Of a stretch of 64,000 nucleotides of DNA, positions 45,201 through 50,737 are shown in pieces. Each line of letters begins with the position of its first letter. Within the stretch, counting starts at the first letter, position 1. The stretch lies in NCBI RefSeq assembly GCF_031877795.1, contig NC_133939.1, forward strand, positions 4,383,698 to 4,447,697. Direction: 5' to 3'. Source of the DNA: Strix aluco. Lineage: Eukaryota > Chordata > Aves > Strigiformes > Strigidae. The position numbers and the translations under genes are program-made. Under the pieces are notes generated by a model. It was not told the origin of the DNA, did no database searches, and worked only from the letters and a program-made list of their open reading frames with translations.

Positions 45201-48200
45201 AAAGCCCCAGGCAAGTTGCAATTTTGTTGCCAAGCACACACCACCAGGAAGCCAAATTTCCAAAACTAACTGGGAAACATTTGGTTTTTATCTCTACAGC
45301 AGCGCACAAATAAGTAGCTCATATAAAGGCTGAAGAAACACATTGTTAATAGCTTATATTATGGGTAAGGACCCATAAACATGGCAACTAGCTTCATCCA
45401 AAGATGACAGTAACACTCCCAGGTTTTTCTGCCCACTCTGTACTGGAAAACATGAAGCCACTCCAGGTAACATTTCCCTCAATACAAACCACCTGATTTG
45501 AAAAAAAAAAGGGACAGCGAGTCGTTACACCACCATAAACCACCACAGTTCTGTGCTTCTGTCCTATGCAACTACTCGTGTAACAATCACAACTTCTTAT
45601 GGCATATAAGGCAGCCAGGGGAGTGGCTCAGGATGCAGGATCAGACCATCATTTGAGTAATTAACGAGACAAGTCACCAGTATTATAGCTAATTACCACA
45701 TTCCAGTCTGCTTTTAGATGTCAAAATTAGCACTCCATTTACAGGAGTGACAGCAGTTCACTTGCCTTTTAAAAATAACCACCAGCTGCTTGCAGACTCT
45801 GATGTCATCAGACACATCTTTGAAAGATTTTCGTTAAAAACATCAAGGTTCAGTGTTTTAAAGATTCCACTGGAATTCAGAGAAATGTAAATACTCCATC
45901 TCCCATAAAACGCATTTATTGCTCAAACAGGCTAACCCTCAGCACAAAACCAAATCCCATCTTTGCCTACTTGATCTTGCAGGAATAACACTGTTCTGTC
46001 AAAAGCAGCTGCAGCGGAGTCCCTGCAGCATTCCCCTGGGACTTCAGCAGCAGGAGACAAAATCCACACATGCAGTTAAAGGGTTCCTACCCAAGTAATG
46101 GACAAATCACACGCTCACAGCAAACCTTGGGGAGGGGGCAGAGGAAGTTGCCTTAGGAAGTTTCAACTGTTCTTAGCTTTGGATTGTCCTTCTACCCACT
46201 CAAAATAGGAGAATTTGTTTTTAATGGATATAAGCAGTGCTCCTTAAAAAAAAAATCAATTAACCTCCCAGGGTATTGAGTCCTGCAGTACCTTTTCAGG
46301 TGTGTCCGGTCCCCACTGTCAGAGCTCGCTACAGAAGATGTGTCGTAGGAATGTGTATCCGTGTTATCAATGTTCAAGAGAAAGGGATCCTCCAAAACAA
46401 AAGACTCTTCTTCATCATCAGTCTGAAGGAAGAGAATCACCACAGCTTACTAAACATTCCCTAACCAAAACATTAGCAAAACAGCATCAATTAAGCAGAA
46501 AAATCAAGAAGCAGAGGACAAGATAGTCTCACATGTAAAAAACAGAAATATGCATTATTGTACTAGACACATTTTCTGAAAGAACCGGTTTCTAGAATTC
46601 ACAATAACCACAGAAGTGTGCTGGAGAGAAAGTTATTCAACCAATCTTTGTTCCACAGATTATTATCTACTCCATCAAAACTTTAACAGGCATTAAACTA
46701 AGCTCTTTCTCAAAAGTCTCCAATTGCTGAGAGAAGGCCTAGAATTATTATCATCTACTCCAGCACTTCACCGAGTAGTGGCTAAGAGTCTAACAATCCC
46801 CGTGGGCCGTTGCGAGGGTTGATTTTGCTCTTCTCTGCTCTTCTGCTGGTGATCTCTCTCTCCTCTCTCAGGTTTAGCATGAAGGTTTTTTTAATATTAT
46901 TTTTTAAACAGCCCTGATGTCTTACAAATTCAGTACAGTTCATGTTGTTCTCGAAGCACAGAGCCAGAGAGAGCAAACACAGTACTAAACGTGCAGAGAA
47001 TAGAGCGGGTGCTCCTCATTTGTCTTACAGCTGGCAGTCCTGTGCCCACGAAGCGTCTCTTTTTCCAGTGCAGCTGCATAACTTTTTGGCTCAGTCAGGT
47101 TGTTTTCCACTAAAATCCTTTTCAGGAGATGCTTTGCCAGTCATTCCCATTCCGTATGTACTGAGATAAATGGCACTAGAGGAAGACTTTGTATTTGTCT
47201 GCCCTGCACTACACTTTCTTCATGATTACCTCTCAAGTTTAAGACTTGGACTCTACTCCTCTGACATGGATGTGACTGTATCTCCTTACAGTCTGGTATC
47301 ACCCAAATACAGTAAATTCCCTCTGCCTTCATCACCCAAGGCCCCAGCAGAAACAGGACATACCTCTGTACACTATCCCTTCTGATACTCCTCTTGTTCC
47401 TAGACTGTATGTGTTTGGGACACCTCACATCTGCATCTTTAACACAGCTTTTTATAAGAACTGTCACCTCTCTCAGGGTCCTTTTCCTTTTATACTGGCT
47501 TCCTAGGAAGTCCAACCACCAATTTCCTCAGTTTGTTAAAAAGCTTGTTTTCTTGTAGTTTATCTTTACTTCCATGCCCTTCTTTTCCTTTCTAAGAATC
47601 ATGCACTCACGTGGCTGTTATAAAAAATGCACTGAATTGGATATAAGCAAGATAAAGTCAGTTCTCCCCTGCAAGGTACTACAGGCAATGTCAGATGTTA
47701 AGACAGTTCATGAGTCCTGCCAGAGGGCTAAATACATGTACAATATAAATGGAGCTGTGAAGAACCTCGTTTTCACCTCCTCCCACAGCTTAAGACCTAC
47801 CCAGAATTCTCTGCCTTTATTTTCAGCTTTAAAAAAAAAAGTTGTTTGATAACCCTGACCTTTAATGCTTTTAATGGACTGTACAGCCTTCAGGTGACTG
47901 TCCAAAACCACAGGTGAACATGCTTAAACCTGATGGAAATTCTTTGTTACAACCATGGATATTTTGATTGAAAAAACAAAATTCCATATTACACACCGTA
48001 CAGCAATTACTCAACCGAGCATGTGCTTTGTCAGCTATCAGCCTCAGGAAATTATGAAGTTATACAACTTTATTTCCCAGGAAAAACACAATATGCGAAG
48101 AACCAAAGGAGTATGTGCTGCTTCATCTCAGCTCCTCCCTGTATTGGAGCTGGCTGCATGTTTGATGGACCACTCACCTCATTTAAGATGCTCTCCAGTG

Positions 48201-49280
48201 TTGGAGGAGTATCAACTTGAGGAATGTCAAATTCTTTGTCATCGATCTGTGCATCAGAAAGCAGAGATGGAGTTTAGGTTGCCTACCCAACCTTCTAAAC
48301 TTTTTTCCAACTAAAGAAAAAAAAGCAGCTATGCATGCACTCTTTCCAACACACCTCTGCCCAGAAAGGCACTACAATTTCTCTTACTCAAAATGCATTG
48401 CAAGATAAAGCAAGAAATATTTAGTAACAAATATATACAACAGTTCTCTGACCTGTGCTCAGATCTGAAGTTTCAAATACTTTTTTTCAATTATTTCTAA
48501 AGATTGCTACCAATGTCACACTGCCTTTCTAATACATAGACATCAATACATCAGGTTTTTTTTCTGACTGTTTACTAATGGGGAAAAACATAATTTTCTT
48601 AAAAATAAAGATACTTTTATCCGAGACTTGCAGTACTCAAAACCAAGCTTTGCTACAGCAGGAAGGCTACCCCAGCACTTGTGCCCTACTCGCCGACGTA
48701 ACCGCGGCCTCTCTGCCCCCACACTCCTCCTGTCCCTTCCCACAGACCTAAAACCGGCTGACACCGCGACTAAGGCCTGACACGGCGCCTTCCTAGGACG
48801 CAGGATTATTTTGCCCGCTCGACAGCCGTGTAGCACAAGCGTCCCCGACACCTGCACTGCGCCCACGGGCCACAACTGCGTCCGCGGGAGCTCTGGGGAA
48901 GGATTAAACACGGTGCAGGTTACCCTCAAAATCAGCTTTCAGGGTGAGGCAGCGCACCGGCGGGACAAACCCCCCCCGACCGCCGGGGCTGGGCAGCGGC
49001 GGGCTCCCGCCGACCCCCCCTCACGGCCGCCCGCCAACGGCGCTGAGGGGAGCGGCCCGGCCGCGCCCGCCTCCCCGCCGCCCTTGGGCCGCCTCACCCG
49101 GGGAAGGGAGGCTCCGGCGGCGAGCAGGGGGCCGCGCCGAGGCCCACGACGCACCAGCTCGCTGCGGGAGTCCAGCTCGCGGTCGAGCTCCGCCACGCTC
49201 AGCCGGTGCGCGGGCGGCTCCGGGCACGGCTCGGCCTCCGCCGCCGCGGGGCAGGGGCCCTGCTCCGGCGCCGCCTCCAT
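183..49280 (-). CDS. VPS8: VPS8, CORVET complex subunit (5' two thirds, 32 exons; 3' end off the window)
   Basis: VPS8 is a subunit of CORVET, the Rab5-binding tether that promotes early-endosome fusion; it acts on the cytosolic face of endosomes. I placed 32 exons by matching six-frame peptides to the vertebrate VPS8 sequence and checking splice sites and phases; the joined frame is open for 955 codons. In order: an acidic low-complexity N-terminus (1-65), a serine-rich stretch (66-110), the beta-propeller (about 140-490, e.g. [12 protein letters not shown]), then the alpha-solenoid (about 490-955). Mammalian VPS8 is about 1,430 residues, so the remainder with the C-terminal RING is beyond coordinate 1. 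The start is the ATG at 49,280-49,278 in a strong GCCATGG context inside a CpG island. All introns are GT-AG except the one after exon 28 (GC-AG). Conservation with the mammalian protein is very high, so the identity is secure. Confidence 0.96.
1292..1376 (-). CDS. VPS8: VPS8 exon 31, residues 894-922
   Basis: An 85-bp exon encoding [20 protein letters not shown] and [14 protein letters not shown] acceptor, GTGAGT donor, phase 0. Confidence 0.95.
1669..1768 (+). repeat. Tandem duplication, period about 50 bp
   Basis: A 33-bp segment with CAAGGGACAGAGGACA at 1,669 recurs at 1,719 with one mismatch, and the following bases (AAGTTTCAT versus GGGTTTCTG) are also related. This is one local tandem duplication in VPS8 intron 30. 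Confidence 0.85.
2803..2885 (-). CDS. VPS8: VPS8 exon 30, residues 867-894
   Basis: An 83-bp exon encoding [20 protein letters not shown] and QMAEKAE. CTGCAG acceptor, GTAAGT donor, phase 2. Confidence 0.95.
3296..3352 (-). CDS. VPS8: VPS8 exon 29, residues 848-866
   Basis: A 57-bp exon encoding [19 protein letters not shown], with GCACAG acceptor and GTAATA donor, phase 0. Confidence 0.95.
4523..4642 (-). CDS. VPS8: VPS8 exon 28, residues 808-847 (followed by a GC donor)
   Basis: A 120-bp exon encoding [20 protein letters not shown] and [20 protein letters not shown], after a TCTCAG acceptor. The donor reads CAG|GCAAGT: a GC-AG intron with otherwise perfect consensus. Frame continuity into exon 29 (VLEFLCSP) requires this site. 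Confidence 0.95.
4876..4985 (-). mobile_element. Short CR1 3' tail
   Basis: Plus-strand CACAGAATGGTTTGGGTTGG and AAGGAACCTTAAAGATCAT are the reverse complement of the CR1 3' terminus. About 110 bp survive, in VPS8 intron 27. Confidence 0.85.
6901..6972 (-). CDS. VPS8: VPS8 exon 27, residues 784-807
   Basis: A 72-bp exon encoding [20 protein letters not shown] and ILLK; ATGCAG acceptor, GTGAGT donor, phase 0. Confidence 0.97.
7563..7682 (-). CDS. VPS8: VPS8 exon 26, residues 744-783
   Basis: A 120-bp exon encoding [20 protein letters not shown] and [26 protein letters not shown] acceptor, GTAAGA donor, phase 0. Confidence 0.97.
7683..10808 (-). other. VPS8: VPS8 intron 25, no feature beyond low complexity
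   Basis: 3.1 kb between exons 25 and 26. Apart from the A/C-rich tract near 8.93 kb I see no repeat family, RNA gene or conserved coding segment. Confidence 0.7.
8926..8985 (+). repeat. A/C-rich low-complexity tract
   Basis: AAAAAAAAAACCAAAACC then AAAAACCCCCAAAAAACC, in VPS8 intron 25. It produces an open frame of over 140 codons (8,784-9,227) that is low complexity at its core and not credible as a gene. Confidence 0.7.
10809..10881 (-). CDS. VPS8: VPS8 exon 25, residues 719-743
   Basis: A 73-bp exon encoding [20 protein letters not shown] and VKNQ; CTATAG acceptor, GTGAGC donor, phase 0. Confidence 0.95.
11668..11710 (-). CDS. VPS8: VPS8 exon 24 (43 bp), residues 705-719
   Basis: A short exon encoding [14 protein letters not shown] between TTGTAG and GTAAGG. 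It enters in phase 1 and leaves in phase 2, fitting its neighbours. Confidence 0.94.
11998..12049 (-). CDS. VPS8: VPS8 exon 23, residues 688-705
   Basis: A 52-bp exon encoding [17 protein letters not shown], with TTACAG acceptor and GTACAG donor, phase 1. Confidence 0.94.
13457..13546 (-). CDS. VPS8: VPS8 exon 22, residues 658-687
   Basis: A 90-bp exon encoding [20 protein letters not shown] and [16 protein letters not shown] acceptor, GTAGGA-type donor, phase 0. Confidence 0.96.
14509..14731 (-). CDS. VPS8: VPS8 exon 21, residues 583-657
   Basis: A 223-bp exon, the largest here, encoding [38 protein letters not shown] and [16 protein letters not shown] acceptor, GTGAGC donor, phase 0. Solenoid region. 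Confidence 0.97.
15252..15298 (-). CDS. VPS8: VPS8 exon 20, residues 568-583
   Basis: A 47-bp exon encoding [15 protein letters not shown], with CTGCAG acceptor and GTAAGT donor, phase 2. Confidence 0.95.
15695..15784 (-). CDS. VPS8: VPS8 exon 19, residues 538-567
   Basis: A 90-bp exon encoding [20 protein letters not shown] and [15 protein letters not shown] acceptor, GTATGG donor, phase 0. Confidence 0.96.
16660..16706 (-). CDS. VPS8: VPS8 exon 18, residues 522-537
   Basis: A 47-bp exon encoding [16 protein letters not shown], with CTAG acceptor and GTGAGT donor, phase 0. Confidence 0.95.
17641..17654 (+). repeat. Poly-A homopolymer
   Basis: A run of about 14 A in VPS8 intron 17; a comparable run lies at about 24,654-24,667. 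No retroposed sequence was recognised upstream of either. Confidence 0.75.
17838..17928 (-). CDS. VPS8: VPS8 exon 17, residues 492-522
   Basis: A 91-bp exon encoding [20 protein letters not shown] and [10 protein letters not shown], the first solenoid helices. TTTTAG acceptor, GTAAGTT donor, phase 1. Confidence 0.95.
20144..20179 (-). CDS. VPS8: VPS8 exon 16 (36-bp micro-exon), residues 480-491
   Basis: The exon [12 protein letters not shown], between TTTTCTAG and GTACGT, phase 0. It is too short to show as an open frame of its own; it was found by searching between exons 15 and 17 for the expected propeller-to-solenoid linker. Confidence 0.92.
20831..20905 (-). CDS. VPS8: VPS8 exon 15, residues 455-479
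   Basis: A 75-bp exon encoding [20 protein letters not shown] and YLGTK, with TGTAG acceptor and GTAAAT donor, phase 0. Confidence 0.95.
20906..23483 (-). other. VPS8: VPS8 intron 14, nothing recognised
   Basis: 2.6 kb without a repeat I can name. A plus-strand open frame of 170 codons (22,520-23,032) has no domain and no splice or promoter context. Confidence 0.7.
23484..23654 (-). CDS. VPS8: VPS8 exon 14, residues 398-454
   Basis: A 171-bp exon encoding [40 protein letters not shown] and [23 protein letters not shown] acceptor, GTAGGC donor, phase 0. These are late propeller blades. Confidence 0.97.
24696..24776 (-). CDS. VPS8: VPS8 exon 13, residues 371-397
   Basis: An 81-bp exon encoding [20 protein letters not shown] and YDLINFT, with TTTTAG acceptor and GTAAGT donor, phase 0. 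Confidence 0.94.
24777..28018 (-). other. VPS8: VPS8 intron 12
   Basis: 3.2 kb between exons 12 and 13. More than half is the antisense CR1 at 26,080-27,830; nothing recognised in the rest. Confidence 0.85.
26080..27830 (+). mobile_element. CR1 LINE with endonuclease region and internal deletion
   Basis: It begins in the endonuclease domain of ORF2 ([28 protein letters not shown], then the catalytic-type SDHEMVE). It continues through the linker ([27 protein letters not shown]) and then jumps at about 27,085 straight to the C-terminal part ([33 protein letters not shown]). The reverse transcriptase core is missing. The 3' end at about 27,829 ends TCATTCTGTGATTCT. It lies in VPS8 intron 12, antisense to the gene, and is interrupted by stops and frameshifts. 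Confidence 0.93.
28019..28126 (-). CDS. VPS8: VPS8 exon 12, residues 335-370
   Basis: A 108-bp exon encoding [19 protein letters not shown] and then [20 protein letters not shown] acceptor, GTAAGC donor, phase 0. A CR1 copy ends about 190 bp downstream of this exon in transcript direction. Confidence 0.95.
28969..29028 (-). CDS. VPS8: VPS8 exon 11, residues 315-334
   Basis: A 60-bp exon encoding [20 protein letters not shown], with a TTGAAG acceptor and GTGAGT donor, phase 0. It lies only 96 bp from exon 10, the shortest intron seen here. Confidence 0.95.
29125..29278 (-). CDS. VPS8: VPS8 exon 10, residues 263-314
   Basis: A 154-bp exon after TTTGCAGGAG, in which the first AG is used so that the Lys codon is completed. 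It encodes [20 protein letters not shown] and the propeller segment [16 protein letters not shown]. The donor is GTAACT, phase 0. Confidence 0.96.
29905..29972 (-). CDS. VPS8: VPS8 exon 9, residues 241-263
   Basis: A 68-bp exon after a CTCAG acceptor, encoding [20 protein letters not shown] and SF. The donor is GTAAGAC, phase 2. Confidence 0.95.
31380..31466 (-). CDS. VPS8: VPS8 exon 8, residues 212-240
   Basis: An 87-bp exon, phase 0 at both ends, encoding [19 protein letters not shown] and then [10 protein letters not shown]. The TMWDL strand is the clearest WD-like repeat signature in the protein. Confidence 0.96.
33001..33125 (-). CDS. VPS8: VPS8 exon 7, residues 170-211
   Basis: A 125-bp exon with CTCTAG acceptor and GTAATT donor, phase 0. 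It encodes [11 protein letters not shown] and [20 protein letters not shown], a typical propeller blade. It is separated from exon 6 by the largest intron in the window, about 9.1 kb. Confidence 0.95.
35715..36300 (-). mobile_element. CR1 LINE 3' fragment
   Basis: Read on the minus strand, this is the C-terminal ORF2 and 3' UTR of CR1, ending in CGAGATGATTCTGTGAT. Typical antisense marks on the plus strand are the AGGTAGTTGTAGAGGGC block near 36,030 and CACAGAATCATC at 35,719. It lies in VPS8 intron 6, same strand as the gene. The 5' boundary was judged by eye. Confidence 0.92.
39200..39420 (+). mobile_element. Probable ancient CR1 relic
   Basis: GGCCCTGGAGCAGGTTACC followed by TTCAAGACTTGGCTAGACAA resembles the CR1 3' block (compare GGCCCTGGCACAGGTTGCCC at 27,651). 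Very degraded; boundaries uncertain. Confidence 0.45.
40208..40785 (-). mobile_element. Old CR1 LINE 3' fragment
   Basis: The plus strand begins ACTCACAGAATAACTTCAG and follows the antisense CR1 3' order: CAGCCTCTCCTCATG, CCCCAAACTGGCCACAGA. Divergence is much higher than in the 35.7-kb copy, implying an older insertion. VPS8 intron 6. Confidence 0.85.
42228..42282 (-). CDS. VPS8: VPS8 exon 6, residues 152-170
   Basis: A 55-bp exon after TTTCAG, encoding [18 protein letters not shown], the first propeller strand set. The donor is GTAAGTT, phase 1. The split codon joins exon 7 as Asp; from memory, mammalian VPS8 has two more residues (Gly-Lys) at this junction. Confidence 0.93.
43721..43753 (-). 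CDS. VPS8: VPS8 exon 5 (33-bp micro-exon), residues 141-151
   Basis: A very short exon, [11 protein letters not shown], between a TCCTAG-type acceptor and a GTAAGTA donor, phase 0 at both ends. It leads into the beta-propeller. Confidence 0.92.
44520..44613 (-). CDS. VPS8: VPS8 exon 4, residues 109-140
   Basis: A 94-bp exon with a CCTTAG acceptor; it completes a split Arg codon and then encodes KKKLPDS and [13 protein letters not shown]. The donor is GTAGGT, phase 0. Confidence 0.93.
46292..46422 (-). CDS. VPS8: VPS8 exon 3, residues 66-109
   Basis: A 131-bp exon after a TTCAG acceptor, beginning TDDEEESF and ending in the acidic/serine run [17 protein letters not shown]. The donor is GTACTG (weak), phase 2. 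It matches the conserved VPS8 N-terminal acidic motif. Confidence 0.95.
48178..48246 (-). CDS. VPS8: VPS8 exon 2, residues 43-65
   Basis: A 69-bp exon with GCACAG acceptor and GTGAGTG donor, phase 0 at both ends. It encodes [19 protein letters not shown] and then ILNE, which I recall as unchanged in mammalian VPS8. Confidence 0.95.
49155..49280 (-). CDS. VPS8: VPS8 exon 1 (coding part), residues 1-42
   Basis: The frame opens with MEAAPEQG and ends with [11 protein letters not shown] before a GTGCGT donor, phase 0. The end aligns with the mammalian MDKELEFKNDL stretch that precedes IDDKEF; the first 28 residues are Ala/Pro/Glu-rich and poorly conserved. A frame extension upstream to 49,310 begins with GTG, not ATG, so the ATG at 49,280 (GCCATGG) was chosen. 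Confidence 0.85.
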
Positions 49281-49365
49281 GGCCGGGCTGCGGGGCGCCG
49301 CGGCAGCCACCGCACCAGGCCGGCACCGCCGGGACTCGAACCCGCGGTCTGAGACGCCCCCGCCC

Positions 49366-49377
49366 TGCGCAGGCGCA
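49366..49377. promoter_or_regulatory. NRF1-type palindrome
   Basis: TGCGCAGGCGCA matches the GCGCA-N-GCGC core of nuclear respiratory factor 1 sites. It lies about 90 bp upstream of the VPS8 ATG, with GC-box-like CCGCCC runs beside it (49,355-49,402). A typical arrangement for TATA-less CpG promoters; binding is inferred, not shown. Confidence 0.5.
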
Positions 49378-49664
49378 GCCCCGCCCAGCCGCCCGCCCCA
49401 CTGCCGGCCTTAAGGGGCCGCGGCGCTCCGCGTCGGGAGCGGAGGGACAGAGCCAGCTCTGCTGTTACGGGTTCGTTATTAATTTGAGCTGATTTTAATG
49501 ATTTTTGATGATTTGGATTTAAATAAGGAATGATTTAGAGCAACTATACAACCAGTTATGCTGCTGCAAAGTCCTTTTTAAGTCCCAGGCTAAGGCCACG
49601 TAGACGAGTAATAATCATTAACCAGATTTCTATTCAAAGAATAAGACTCATAACGAGGAACCAT

Positions 49665-50200
49665 TGTTAGACTGTTGGGTAAGGACAATTTATTGCCCAG
49701 TGGACCAGGTGTTCTAAAAATTGCATTGTGAAAGGGCCTCAAAACGTGTTAAAATCAAAATGTGAGCCAAAATCCTTGAGTCAAGGGCATTGCAGGGTGG
49801 TTTAGGTCAGCAGTCATGGTTGTAAAAGCAACCCCCCGACTCATTTCAGGACTCAAGTGCGCATGACCAGAAAGGTGTGGGAATAAGAACATTTTTATGA
49901 ATGAGAACTTCATTAATATGTATGACTGTATCCTCTATAATCAGCACGCTACACGAGTTAGGTGTGCATTGTTGGTGAGAACTCCCCTACACACCTGGCC
50001 GTTAATAAAGGAGTAACTGCTTATCTACATCACATTGGTGTCAATAAGTTCTTTTATCCCATTTTGGTGACGCTGCTGCCGCACAAAATCCTTTTATTTA
50101 ATGGGAAATCCCACATCTGCTCCACGACGATGGCTGGGAAACCAGGCCTGGGACTGATGGGTGCATTAAGCCTCCAAGGAAAGGAAAAGGGAAAAAATTA
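49665..50200 (+). mobile_element. Endogenous retrovirus LTR with leader remnant
   Basis: This about 400-bp segment has LTR layout: a TG start candidate (49,665 or 49,676), a TATA-like box TATAA at 49,936, AATAAA at 50,004, and an end at CA (50,060-50,061). After three bases comes TGGTGACGCTGCTGCCGC (50,065), which resembles a tRNA primer-binding site and the leader start of avian retroviruses. About 130 bp after that may be leader. No gag, pol or env frames are visible, so it is a decayed remnant. It points away from the VPS8 promoter, within about 400 bp of the CpG island. The left boundary and class are uncertain. Confidence 0.5.
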
Positions 50201-50641
50201 GTAACAGGTAAAGAAATGAGAGATAGACATCAACATGCACCGCAGCCCTTCCAGACCCATGGTGCCTCAGCTAAAGCCAAGTGGGTTTTGTGACAATTCC
50301 CAGCATTCTGCAACACAGGATTTGGTGTGCACAGCACCAGTCTGCAGCTGCGTCCCAGCAAAGCCAAGAAAAAGTGTCACTGTAGGTTAGAAACCAGGTG
50401 AGAGACAAAATATGTGGCTAATTTTAGACAAGGCAAGAGCTGGTGTAACAAGATTTGGTGCCCAAGCTTTTGTGTTTTCTTTTAAAAAACACCTGGAAAA
50501 GTTGAACAGCATCTGCAGCAAGTTCAGTATTTCAGTTATTCAAGGCAGAAGCAAGGCATGTGGGATGTCCAAGAGCCCTCACCAGGCAAGGAGAGGGGTC
50601 AGTACTGACAAATGTAAAATAAAACATGTAAATATACTTAC

Positions 50642-50737
50642 CGGCTTGATGACATCAGACACCCAAGCTACCTGGCCTGTTTTTGTGTCTACATACACTG
50701 TTTGAGGTGACACTATGCTGTACTGATCTGTCAGAGA
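50642..50737 (-). CDS. Probable NME9 exon 6, unrecognised peptide
   Basis: A 96-bp open stretch between a good TTCCCCCAG acceptor and a strong GTAAGTAT donor, phase 0 at both ends and so compatible with exon 5. It encodes [20 protein letters not shown] followed by [13 protein letters not shown] do not recognise this peptide and it does not look like an NDK start. It could be a lineage-specific NME9 exon, an alternative upstream exon of VPS8 (phase fits VPS8 exon 2), or a chance exon-like segment. Confidence 0.5.

Larger units (their letters stand above)
48660..49450. promoter_or_regulatory. VPS8: CpG-island promoter of VPS8
   Basis: An abrupt, very GC-rich and CpG-dense stretch in an otherwise AT-rich region, containing VPS8 exon 1 and the start of intron 1. 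No TATA box is seen. This is the usual promoter class for a housekeeping trafficking gene. The transcription start is inferred to lie just above 49,280 on the minus strand, probably within 49,300-49,440. Boundaries were judged by eye. Confidence 0.8.

Noticed and set aside
49320-49400. tRNA gene on the minus strand around the B-box
   Set aside because: Only the T-arm is plausible. The acceptor 3' strand CGGTGCC has no partner at the right distance, and no A-box or anticodon arm is present.
48811-49492. Plus-strand open frames of 200 and 182 codons over the CpG island
   Set aside because: They are Arg/Pro/Ala-rich frames created by GC-rich sequence antisense to VPS8 exon 1 and its promoter; no domain and no splice context.
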